From: JBKBUF01 sp046290815
Lineage (GTDB): Bacteria > Bacteroidota > Bacteroidia > Cytophagales > Cytophagaceae
Direction: 5' to 3'
Assembly: GCA_046290815.1 (NCBI GenBank)
Contig: JBKBUF010000026.1
Location: 1 to 64,000 of the forward strand
DNA length: 64,000 nt
Shown: positions 18,781 through 27,081 of the stretch, in pieces
How the letters are laid out: each line of letters opens with the position of its first letter
Numbering within the stretch: the stretch's first letter is position 1
Position numbers and translations under genes: made by a program
The notes under the pieces: generated by a model
Databases searched by the model: none
What the model was told of the DNA's origin: nothing
What the model saw: only the letters and a program-made list of their open reading frames with translations

Positions 18781-19557
18781 TTACTGCAGTAAAAAACTAT
18801 CGGCATCAAGATTTGCAGGAAAGCCCACTCTGAATTCGTCAAGCGATGATCTGCTGAGTGTATATTGAATAATCCCCTCCGCTTCTGTTATTTCCTTTAG
18901 CGTTGATCCTTTCATATCTACAATCGCAGAATCTCCTGAATATTCCAACCCTTTACCATCTCTACCTACCCTGTTCACTCCTGCTACATAAGCTAAATTT
19001 TCAATGGCTCTTGCCCTTAGCAAAGTTTTCCATGCATGACTTCTTGCTGCTGGCCAGTTGGCAACAAACAAGAGCAGATCATACTCCAGATTTACGTTTC
19101 TACACCATACCGGAAATCTTAGATCGTAACATATCATCGGACATACCTTCCAGCCTTTTAATTCCCTGATCAGCTTTTTATCTCCGGCAGAATAAATTTT
19201 ATTCTCTTCGGCCATTCTGAAAAGATGTCGCTTATCATAGTACAAAATTTTTCCTTCCGGTTCAGCCCAAAGTAACCTGTTGTAAAATTTATTTTCTTCC
19301 TTTATGATAATGCTTCCTGTAACCACTGCATTTTTTTGTGCAGACATTTGCTTCAGCCATTTAGTAGAAGCCATGTTCATATGCTCGGCATGTTTCTCAG
19401 CTTCCATGGTGAAGCCAGTAGTAAACATTTCCGGCAATATTATCAGATCAGTAGATTCTTCAATAGTCCAGAGCTTCTCTTCCAACATAGACAGATTGGC
19501 TCCGGCAGACTGCCAGTGAAGCTCTGTTTGGATTAATGTTATCTTCAGATCCTGCAT
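18781..19557 (-). CDS. yafV: Nitrilase-superfamily omega-amidase (YafV/NIT2-like)
   Basis: 258 residues, the standard length. The Glu-Lys-Cys triad is visible as Glu43 (LPEMFTTGF), Lys109 (YYDKRHLF) and Cys143 (CPMICYDLRFP). Family members hydrolyse 2-oxoglutaramate or 2-oxosuccinamate to the dicarboxylate and ammonia in the cytoplasm. The gene overlaps the upstream aminotransferase by 13 bases, so the two are translationally coupled. This fits a pathway in which glutamine (or asparagine) donates its amino group and the resulting omega-amide keto acid is removed by this enzyme. Confidence 0.9.
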   Translation of the reverse strand: MQDLKITLIQTELHWQSAGANLSMLEEKLWTIEESTDLIILPEMFTTGFTMEAEKHAEHMNMASTKWLKQMSAQKNAVVTGSIIIKEENKFYNRLLWAEPEGKILYYDKRHLFRMAEENKIYSAGDKKLIRELKGWKVCPMICYDLRFPVWCRNVNLEYDLLLFVANWPAARSHAWKTLLRARAIENLAYVAGVNRVGRDGKGLEYSGDSAIVDMKGSTLKEITEAEGIIQYTLSRSSLDEFRVGFPANLDADSFLLQ

Positions 19558-20699
19558 ATTATTTCAGCTGCCTTTTCCAGGGTTTCATTTTCCTTTGCAA
19601 AACAAAAGCGCAAAACCTTCCGGTCAGTTTTGTCACTATAAAAAACACTTACAGGTATACAGGCAATACCTGCTTCCTTTGTCAGTCTGTAAGCTAGTTC
19701 GACATCATTCTCTTGTGAAAAATGTCCGAAGTCCAACAACTGGAAATATGTTCCTTTAGCAGGCAACATGGTGAACCTGGATTTGGATATCAGACTCAGA
19801 AAATAATCTCTCTTATGCTGGTAAAAATCATTAAGGTTTAAATATTCAGAGCGATCCTGTAAAAATTCCGCAATTGCAAATTGCATTGGCGCGGCCGCAC
19901 TGAAAGTATTATACTGATGTACCTTTCTGAATTCTGCACTCAAAAATTCAGGTGCTACAGCATATCCTATTCTCCAACCGGTTGTATGAAAAGTTTTTCC
20001 AAAGGAAGAGACAACAATAGTCCGTTCTTTCAGGTCAGAGTATGATGAAAGAGACAAGTGTTCTTCTCCATCAAAAATAATATGTTCATAAACTTCATCA
20101 CTAAGAATGAATATATCTGTACCGGAAACTACATCCCGTAAAGCATCGATATCTTTTGGGGTTATTACTGCACCGGTCGGATTATGCGGCGAATTGATAA
20201 TGATTAATTTGGTTTTAGAGGAGATTTTCTCTTTCACCAGGTTCCAGTCAATGCTATAATCGGGGTAATTCAGCTTTACATAAACCGGCTTTCCTCCGGC
20301 AAGTTTGATGGCCGGTAAATAACAATCGAAGGCCGGCTCAAAAACAATTACTTCATCTCCCTGCTGCACTACTGATGAGATTGCTACAAAGCAGGCTTCG
20401 GTAGCACCACAGGTAACAGTAATTTCCTTTTCTACATCGTAACCAGCGTTGTAACAATACTGAATTTTTTCTGCGATTTTTTGTCTCAACGGCAAAGCAC
20501 CGGCCATCGGAGCATACTGGTTGAACCCTAGCTGCATATACTTTGTCACAAGGTCTACCAATTTGCTGCTGCATTTGAAATCAGGAAATCCCTGCGCAAG
20601 ATTAATGGCATTATAATCTTTAGCCAATTGTGACATTACGGTAAAAATAGTGGTACCCAGATCCGGTAACCTGGATTGAATTTTACCTGTGATTTCCAT
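19545..20699 (-). CDS. ybdL: PLP-dependent methionine/glutamine aminotransferase (YbdL-like)
   Basis: 384 residues, fold type I class I/II aminotransferase. The PLP lysine is Lys235 in SSFGKTFHTTGWRIGYA, the phosphate and cofactor region is NSPHNPTG (169-176), and SDEVYEH follows. The N-terminal LAQGFPDF signature is typical of the YbdL/kynurenine aminotransferase/glutamine transaminase K group. It probably transaminates methionine, aromatic amino acids or glutamine with keto acids such as 4-methylthio-2-oxobutyrate. It begins 5 bases after def and ends inside the omega-amidase gene, so it belongs to one operon. Confidence 0.92.
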   Translation of the reverse strand: MEITGKIQSRLPDLGTTIFTVMSQLAKDYNAINLAQGFPDFKCSSKLVDLVTKYMQLGFNQYAPMAGALPLRQKIAEKIQYCYNAGYDVEKEITVTCGATEACFVAISSVVQQGDEVIVFEPAFDCYLPAIKLAGGKPVYVKLNYPDYSIDWNLVKEKISSKTKLIIINSPHNPTGAVITPKDIDALRDVVSGTDIFILSDEVYEHIIFDGEEHLSLSSYSDLKERTIVVSSFGKTFHTTGWRIGYAVAPEFLSAEFRKVHQYNTFSAAAPMQFAIAEFLQDRSEYLNLNDFYQHKRDYFLSLISKSRFTMLPAKGTYFQLLDFGHFSQENDVELAYRLTKEAGIACIPVSVFYSDKTDRKVLRFCFAKENETLEKAAEIICRI

Positions 20700-20704
20700 A
20701 GTTA

Positions 20705-21250
20705 TTATTTTTGGGGGAAACGCATTTTGTAATCAGCATCAACTATACCTTTGCTGATATTGATTAATTTATTCCTCAGCAACTTCTTCTTTATTCCGGA
20801 AAGATAATCTATAAAAAGTACTCCTTCTATGTGGTCATACTCATGCTGAATTATCCTTGCCCTTAATCCTTCATACTCCTCGACTTTCTCTTCCCAATTT
20901 TCATTAAAATACCTTATTGTTAATTTCGGCGCTCTGAATACCTCAGCCCTGATGCCGGGAATACTAAGACATCCTTCGGTATATGGCCAATCATCCCCGT
21001 CTTCTTCCAATATTTCAGGGTTAATAAATACCTTTTTGAAATCTGTAATTGTTTCATCCAAAGGATGACCATCCACAATAAATATTCTTTTATCAAGCCC
21101 GATCTGGGGTCCTGCAAGTCCTACACCTCCTGCATTGTACATGGTTTCGTACATATCCTCAATCAACTGAGTCAGATCAGTACCTTTTTCAAAATCAACA
21201 GCTCGCTTTTTTAATACCGGATCACCGTAAGCAACAATAGGATAAATCAT
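20705..21250 (-). CDS. def: Peptide deformylase
   Basis: 181 residues from the ATG at 21250. An upstream TTG-initiated extension to 21373 is in frame but adds 41 residues absent from the family, so MIYPIVAYGDPVLKK is taken as the start. The metal ligands are Cys94 in EGCLSIPG, and His136 and His140 flanking the catalytic Glu137 in QHEYDH. Motif 1 is GVGLAGPQIGL, with Gly in place of the more usual Ala. It removes the formyl group from nascent proteins. It is the first gene of the operon with the aminotransferase and omega-amidase. Confidence 0.95.
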   Translation of the reverse strand: MIYPIVAYGDPVLKKRAVDFEKGTDLTQLIEDMYETMYNAGGVGLAGPQIGLDKRIFIVDGHPLDETITDFKKVFINPEILEEDGDDWPYTEGCLSIPGIRAEVFRAPKLTIRYFNENWEEKVEEYEGLRARIIQHEYDHIEGVLFIDYLSGIKKKLLRNKLINISKGIVDADYKMRFPQK

Positions 21251-21480
21251 AAAATAAAATTTGAAAACAAATATACTGAAAGATAACGACAAAAGGCTTT
21301 TCAAGATCCGGCCATGACACTTAACACATATTTTATCAGGTTTATTCATTCTTCCCCTAAAAATCAAATTCAAAGGTTTCTTTTCCCGGAAATATACCTT
21401 TAAATGTTTCTTTGGTATTTATTTAGTATATTTTTGTATATTTTTCGACAATTATCCGTTAATAACTGTAAATCAAATCA

Positions 21481-24400
21481 ATGCATACAATAAGATCATA
21501 TACCTGCTTAGGTTGGCTGCTCAATCATCTGAGCAGTAAAGCTTTTGTATTGCTATCTTTTTTGACTTTCACGTTTACCTGGGCCTTGGCACATCAGCCC
21601 CCGGAAACGAGGGATTATGAATTTGTAGAAAACAAAAATCAATGGAATAAAAATGTCCTATTCAGGACCGATGTGCCTGCCGGAGCAATGTTCCTGGAAA
21701 AAAATTGTATCACTTATCACCTGTTTGATAAATCCATTTTTGAAAAAATTCACGGGACCAATATTAAAGACACACATCAGGTCGAAAAAATAATTAAAGC
21801 CCATGCTTTTAAAGTTCGGTTTGAAGGAGCAAATCCTGATGTAATTGCAAATGGCGACAACGTGAATTCTCAACTGTACAACTATTTTCTGGGTAATGAT
21901 CAATCGAAATGGTCTTCCAGAGTTAAATCTTACCGGGAAGTCACATATGAAAATATTTATCCGGGCACTCAACTGAAATTCTATTCCTTCGGAGGAAACC
22001 TTAAATATGATTTTATCCTGAATCCTGAAGCTGATCCGTTAAAAATCCAGCTTCTATATGAAGGAATTGACCAAATGAGTTTAAAAAACGGGAACCTGAT
22101 TATAAAAACCAATGCAGGAGATGTTATCGAAAGAGCGCCCTATGCTTATCAGGTCATTAACGGGCAGAGAAGAACTGTTCCATGTCAATATGTATTAAAA
22201 GACAAAAAATTAAGTTTCGCTTTTCCCAAAGGATACAACAGTACTCTTCCTCTCATAATTGACCCTACCTTAATTTTTTCTACCTATTCCGGATCTCATT
22301 CCAACAACTTCGGCTATACTGCAACATTTGATTCTGAAGGATTTCTATATTCAGGCAGTACCGCATTCGGCCCTAACTACCCTACCACCATCGGAGCATA
22401 TGATGTCTCTTTCAACAGTGTTGAAGATGACGAATACAGAGAATTTTTTACAGATATAGCCATTACCAAGTATGATACCACCGGTACCAAAAGAATATAT
22501 TCCACTTTTATAGGGGGCCAGTATGATGAAATGCCGCACAGCCTTGTAGTCAACAGCAAGGATGAATTATACATTTTCGGTACCACCGGATCTCCTGACT
22601 ACCCTTTTACCAGCGGCGCCTACGATTCCACTTTCGCCGGCGGATTTAATGTCAACCTGAAGAATGGAATTTTTGTACAGTTTTATCAAGGAACAGATAT
22701 TATAGTTTCTAAATTGTCTAATGACGGATCGGCTTTGCTTGCTTCTACATTCTTAGGAGGGACAGGCAACGAGGGCATCAATTATTCGATGAGCCTCAGG
22801 TATAATTATGCAGATGAGGTCAGAGGAGAAATAGACATAGATGCGGAAGATAATATATATATAGTCAGCACAACAGGGTCAGTTGACTTTCCTGTCACAG
22901 CGGAAAGCTTCCAACCTACCTACGGTGGAGGAGGGCTTGATGCATTTGTTGTAAAAATGAACAGCAGCCTGTCAGAAATTATCTACGGTTCGTTCTTTGG
23001 CGGAAACTCTTCGGATGCTGCATATTCCCTTGCTCTTGACGATTCACTTAATGTATATATTGCCGGAGGAACCATCTCTACCACAATACCGGTAACTTCC
23101 GGAGTATTAGGACCAGCATTTTCCGGCGGGAGAGCTGACGGATTTATTGCACATATTTCCAAAGACGGAACCACACTGCTACATTCTACATATTATGGAT
23201 CTTCAGCGTACGACCAGATATATTTTATCGAGCTGGACAGATTTAATAATGTTTATGTGTTCGGACAAACAGAAGCACCGGGAAATACATTTATCCATAA
23301 TGCAGCCTATAACCGTCCGAATAGCGGACAGTTTATCAGCAAAATGACCTTTTCACTGGATTCATTAATATGGTCTACTGCTTTCGGAACAGGAATAGGA
23401 GGCCCTAATATTTCTCCTACAGCATTCCTTGTGGATTTGTGTAATAAGATATATTTATCCGGCTGGGGGGGTATCACCAATATGTATTGGTATCTGAATA
23501 ACAAAGCCGGGTATACTACCGGAATGGATGTAACGCCTGACGCCTACAGACAAACTACTGATGGAAGCGATTTCTACCTGATGGTTTTAGAAGACGATGC
23601 CTCAGCGTTGAGCTATGGTTCTTTTTATGGTGGAACTTCAAGCTTTGACCATGTTGATGGAGGAACAAGCCGATTCGACCGCAAAGGAAAAATGTACCAG
23701 GCAGTGTGTGCCAGCTGCGGAGGTCATCAGGATTTCCCTATACATCCGAACCCCGGTGCAGTTTCTGCAAGTAATAACTCCAGTTGCAACAGCGCAGTTT
23801 TCAAATTCGATTTTAATTTACCTATAGTGGTGGCAGATTTTGTAAGTCCTTTTGGCTGCGCCAATGCACCTGTCAATTTCATTAATACCAGCCTGGTGCA
23901 AAAGGCCACTCAATTCTTCTGGGATTTTGGCGACAACACTACCAGTACCGAAAGGAACCCGACACACACTTACACCTCTCCGGGCATCTACAAAGTAAAA
24001 TTGGTATTAAACGACAATCTTACCTGTAACCTTGCCGATACATTGGTAAAAAATGTTGAAATAAGACAACATCAAAGCAGCAACTTACCAGCATTAACTA
24101 TTTGTCCAGGCCAGAGCGTACAAATAGGACTGGACCATATTGCAGGATACACTTCTTATACCTGGTCTCCTGTTTCCACACTTAATAATCATCAGATCAG
24201 TAACCCGGTGGCATCTCCTTTATCCACTACCGACTATACCATGCTAATGTCTAATGGTATCTGTGTCGACACAGTAAGGCAAAGGGTAAATGTTCCTGCT
24301 GTAGTGATAGATGCAGGAAACGATCGAACTTTATGCCGTTACAATTTACCTGCAACATTAAACGCAACAAGTAATAATGCCATTAACTATACCTGGTCAT

Positions 24401-26049
24401 TAAATAAAACTTTTAGTCCTGCACTAAACTCAGGGGGAAGCAGTTCTGTAAGTGTAAATCCTTCTGATGTCCAAACAAAATATTATGTAAGAGGTGTCAA
24501 CAGTTCAGGATGTTCCAATATTGACAGTATCTTAGTCACCATTGAAGATATTTCCTATACTGTTAGTCCGGGCCGCACAATATGCAGTGGTGATACTGCA
24601 ATACTTAGAGTAAACAAAAATGTAGCATCACATACTTATAATTATTCATGGTCCCCAACCTCGAGTATTCAAGGGCCTGCTAATGGCATCTCTGCTATTG
24701 TAAGACCTACAACTACCACCACATACACTGTCGTAGTTTCCACACCTGCCGGCTGCATTGCACAGTCGCAAATTACTGTCACCTTAGATTATCCTCAGTC
24801 CACAACCCTAACACCTTTAAATATTTGTCCAGGACAATCAGCTTCCATAGGCATAGCTCCTATTGCAGGATACAGCTATTACTCCTGGACTCCTGCAACC
24901 GGTTTATCAAACCCTGCAATCAGCAATCCGTTAGCTACACCGGCGGCAAGCACTACTTATATGCTGCAGTATTCTGATGGTATTTGTATGGATACCTTAA
25001 GACAAAGAATAAACCTTCAGCCAGCAAATGTTGATGCAGGCGACGACAGGGTGGTTTGCAGCAACACTGGAAATATTACATTGAATGCTACAAGCACTAA
25101 TGCGGTACAATACGAATGGGCGACAAATAAAAACTTCAATCCACTCATTAATTCCGGAGGAAGCAGCAGTGTAACTATAAATCCCCTTCAACCAATAAAC
25201 AAATATTATGTCAGAGCCACCAACAGTTTTGGCTGTACCAGCATTGACAGTATAATTGTCCGCCTTTCCGACTATTCATTTACCGGAGAAACTGATAAAT
25301 ATATATGCATAGGTGACACAGTAGAATTAAAAATACAGCAACACAATCCGGAAGATACCATAACATACTCCTGGACCCCTTCTACGGGAATAATTGGTCC
25401 TTCTACCGGCAGTTCAATTTTAGTATCACCTACAGAGCCGATAACATATACAGCTAATTTATCCAACAACCATGGTTGTACCTTCCTGACTTCAGTAGAT
25501 GTAAACATCTCACCGGTTCAGTCAGGTTTCATTTCTGCCTGGACAGACAAGGACACCATCTACAGAAGTCAGTCAACAAACCTGCATGTGAGACCCCTTG
25601 GTTACAACTATGTATGGCTGCCTGACTACTATCTTTCTAACAACAAAAGCTCAGACCCCAATGCGAAACCGGATGTAACCACCACTTATACCGTTTCACT
25701 TTCTGATCCGTTAAATAATAAATGCAGGGTTGACACTGTGGTAACGGTTTATGTAATAGATCTTATTTGCGGGGAGCCGGAGATATATGTACCTAATGCG
25801 TTTACTCCAAATGGTGACGGAAACAATGACAAAATATTTGTAAGAGGAAGAAATATTGAGAAGTTATTATTCATTATTTATAACCGCTGGGGAGAAAAAG
25901 TATTTGAGTCAAACGACATGAACAAAGGATGGGACGGTACATACCTGGGGAAACCTGTTAATCCTGATGTATTTGTTTATTACCTGGAAGCATATTGCAT
26001 TGACGGGCAGGAGTATTTTAAAAAAGGAAACATTACTGTAATCAGATAA
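21481..26049 (+). CDS. Large adhesin-like protein with DUF7948-like, SBBP, PKD and Ig-like modules and a CHU_C (T9SS type B) tail
   Basis: 1,522 residues. A signal peptide ends near ALAHQ (38). The N-terminal domain (about 45-260; ENKNQW and GAMFLEKN) resembles DUF7948. Beta-propeller SBBP-type repeats cover about 265-780 with recurring FGG and VYIAGGT-like strands. A PKD domain (about 800-865; FWDFGDNTTS and THTYTSPG) follows. A three-domain block of about 240 residues occurs twice in tandem (about 866-1105 and 1106-1345). The C-terminal CHU_C/gliding-associated domain (about 1430-1522) has VPNAFTPNGDGNND and YNRWGEKVFES. It should be secreted by the T9SS through its type B tail. The next two genes encode a PorP/SprF barrel and a PorE-like protein, likely its dedicated partners. 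Confidence 0.92.
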   Translation: MHTIRSYTCLGWLLNHLSSKAFVLLSFLTFTFTWALAHQPPETRDYEFVENKNQWNKNVLFRTDVPAGAMFLEKNCITYHLFDKSIFEKIHGTNIKDTHQVEKIIKAHAFKVRFEGANPDVIANGDNVNSQLYNYFLGNDQSKWSSRVKSYREVTYENIYPGTQLKFYSFGGNLKYDFILNPEADPLKIQLLYEGIDQMSLKNGNLIIKTNAGDVIERAPYAYQVINGQRRTVPCQYVLKDKKLSFAFPKGYNSTLPLIIDPTLIFSTYSGSHSNNFGYTATFDSEGFLYSGSTAFGPNYPTTIGAYDVSFNSVEDDEYREFFTDIAITKYDTTGTKRIYSTFIGGQYDEMPHSLVVNSKDELYIFGTTGSPDYPFTSGAYDSTFAGGFNVNLKNGIFVQFYQGTDIIVSKLSNDGSALLASTFLGGTGNEGINYSMSLRYNYADEVRGEIDIDAEDNIYIVSTTGSVDFPVTAESFQPTYGGGGLDAFVVKMNSSLSEIIYGSFFGGNSSDAAYSLALDDSLNVYIAGGTISTTIPVTSGVLGPAFSGGRADGFIAHISKDGTTLLHSTYYGSSAYDQIYFIELDRFNNVYVFGQTEAPGNTFIHNAAYNRPNSGQFISKMTFSLDSLIWSTAFGTGIGGPNISPTAFLVDLCNKIYLSGWGGITNMYWYLNNKAGYTTGMDVTPDAYRQTTDGSDFYLMVLEDDASALSYGSFYGGTSSFDHVDGGTSRFDRKGKMYQAVCASCGGHQDFPIHPNPGAVSASNNSSCNSAVFKFDFNLPIVVADFVSPFGCANAPVNFINTSLVQKATQFFWDFGDNTTSTERNPTHTYTSPGIYKVKLVLNDNLTCNLADTLVKNVEIRQHQSSNLPALTICPGQSVQIGLDHIAGYTSYTWSPVSTLNNHQISNPVASPLSTTDYTMLMSNGICVDTVRQRVNVPAVVIDAGNDRTLCRYNLPATLNATSNNAINYTWSLNKTFSPALNSGGSSSVSVNPSDVQTKYYVRGVNSSGCSNIDSILVTIEDISYTVSPGRTICSGDTAILRVNKNVASHTYNYSWSPTSSIQGPANGISAIVRPTTTTTYTVVVSTPAGCIAQSQITVTLDYPQSTTLTPLNICPGQSASIGIAPIAGYSYYSWTPATGLSNPAISNPLATPAASTTYMLQYSDGICMDTLRQRINLQPANVDAGDDRVVCSNTGNITLNATSTNAVQYEWATNKNFNPLINSGGSSSVTINPLQPINKYYVRATNSFGCTSIDSIIVRLSDYSFTGETDKYICIGDTVELKIQQHNPEDTITYSWTPSTGIIGPSTGSSILVSPTEPITYTANLSNNHGCTFLTSVDVNISPVQSGFISAWTDKDTIYRSQSTNLHVRPLGYNYVWLPDYYLSNNKSSDPNAKPDVTTTYTVSLSDPLNNKCRVDTVVTVYVIDLICGEPEIYVPNAFTPNGDGNNDKIFVRGRNIEKLLFIIYNRWGEKVFESNDMNKGWDGTYLGKPVNPDVFVYYLEAYCIDGQEYFKKGNITVIR
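24079..24798 (+). repeat. Tandem duplication inside the adhesin, unit 1
   Basis: This codes for three small Ig-like subdomains beginning with a TICPGQSVQIG strand, then DAGNDRTLC, then RTICSGDTA. The same order recurs in 24799-25515. The copies are clearly homologous at protein level but diverged in nucleotide sequence, so the duplication is older than those in the 1-8059 gene. The limits are approximate. Confidence 0.75.
24799..25515 (+). repeat. Tandem duplication inside the adhesin, unit 2
   Basis: Second copy of the three-subdomain unit, with NICPGQSASIG, DAGDDRVVC and KYICIGDTVEL at positions equivalent to unit 1. Confidence 0.75.
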
Positions 26050-26052
26050 AAG

Positions 26053-27081
26053 GTGAAGAAAAATCCATATAGGATATTACTGTTAATTGCAGCATCAATT
26101 ATGCTTCAAGCCTTTATTCCTGTATTTGGACAAGACATACATTACTCTCAGTTCATTAACTCTCCACACAACCTGAATCCTGCACTTACTGGAGATTTTA
26201 ATGGAGATTATCGATTTATAGGAAATGGAAGAAGGCAATGGAATTCCGTTACAGTGCCATATGAAACATTCAGCCTTGCATCAGACGCCAGAAATTTCTT
26301 CGAATCTAAACACACAGGGGCTGGCATAATGATGAATCACGACAAAACGGGAGATTCAAAACTTACTACTTTCCAGCTGAATATCTCACTATCCAAAGGT
26401 TTTGCTCTTGATAGAAAAAAAGAAAAACATTTGATAAGATTGGGTATTCAGACAGGTTTCACACAGAAAAGAATAGACTACTCAGCCCTGACCTATGACA
26501 ACCAATACAATGGAACAGCATTCGATCCTTCCGCACCCAGCAATGAAAGTTTTGGAAATTCCGGAAGAATATACCCGAACTTTCACGCAGGTATCACTTA
26601 TACTAAAGTAATATCAAGGACCAGATTAGTCAGGACAGGATTCAGCATATACAATATAAATCGTCCGGAGCAATCGTTTTTTAATGAAGTCACCGTAATG
26701 CTGGACAGGAGGTTTAACTTCCATATAAACGGAGAGTTTGACATGAATCCACAGCTGGATATTTTACCTGGATTACTTATCATGCAGCAGGGCAGGTACC
26801 ATCAAACAACTTTAGGGACCAACTTCAGATACAAAATTGACCAGCGCAAAAGGCACTACAGAGCATTGTATGCAGGCATATGGACAAGAGCAAGAGACGC
26901 AGGATTTGTCACTTTTGGGATGGACTACAACAATGTTCACGCTTCGATAAGCTATGACATTAATTACAGCAGACTGACAAGAGCAAGCCACGGAAGAGGT
27001 GGCGTTGAAATTTCAGTAATATATATAATCAGTAAAACACCAAAAAGAAGAACATTTAAGCAGTGCCCGGTATTTTTGTAA
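26053..27081 (+). CDS. PorP/SprF family T9SS outer-membrane protein
   Basis: 342 residues from a GTG at 26053, three bases after the adhesin stop; the downstream signal peptide (KKNPYRILLL to FGQ) supports this start. The family hallmark QDIHYSQFINSPHNLNPALTG near the mature N-terminus is clear. It is followed by alternating amphipathic strands of a predicted 14-strand barrel (RFIGNGRRQW, IRLGIQTGF, GITYTKV). PorP/SprF proteins help secrete or attach type B-tailed T9SS substrates such as SprB. The tight spacing after a CHU_C adhesin gene indicates a dedicated export or anchoring partner. Confidence 0.92.
   Translation: MKKNPYRILLLIAASIMLQAFIPVFGQDIHYSQFINSPHNLNPALTGDFNGDYRFIGNGRRQWNSVTVPYETFSLASDARNFFESKHTGAGIMMNHDKTGDSKLTTFQLNISLSKGFALDRKKEKHLIRLGIQTGFTQKRIDYSALTYDNQYNGTAFDPSAPSNESFGNSGRIYPNFHAGITYTKVISRTRLVRTGFSIYNINRPEQSFFNEVTVMLDRRFNFHINGEFDMNPQLDILPGLLIMQQGRYHQTTLGTNFRYKIDQRKRHYRALYAGIWTRARDAGFVTFGMDYNNVHASISYDINYSRLTRASHGRGGVEISVIYIISKTPKRRTFKQCPVFL

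Noticed and set aside
20705..21373. Longer peptide deformylase with 41 extra residues
   Set aside because: The extension needs a TTG start and has no family counterpart; the conserved protein begins at the ATG at 21250.
21429..21436. TATTTTTG as a Bacteroidota -7 promoter element for the adhesin
   Set aside because: No TTTG at the right distance was found (only one 14 bases upstream), so the promoter is not supported.
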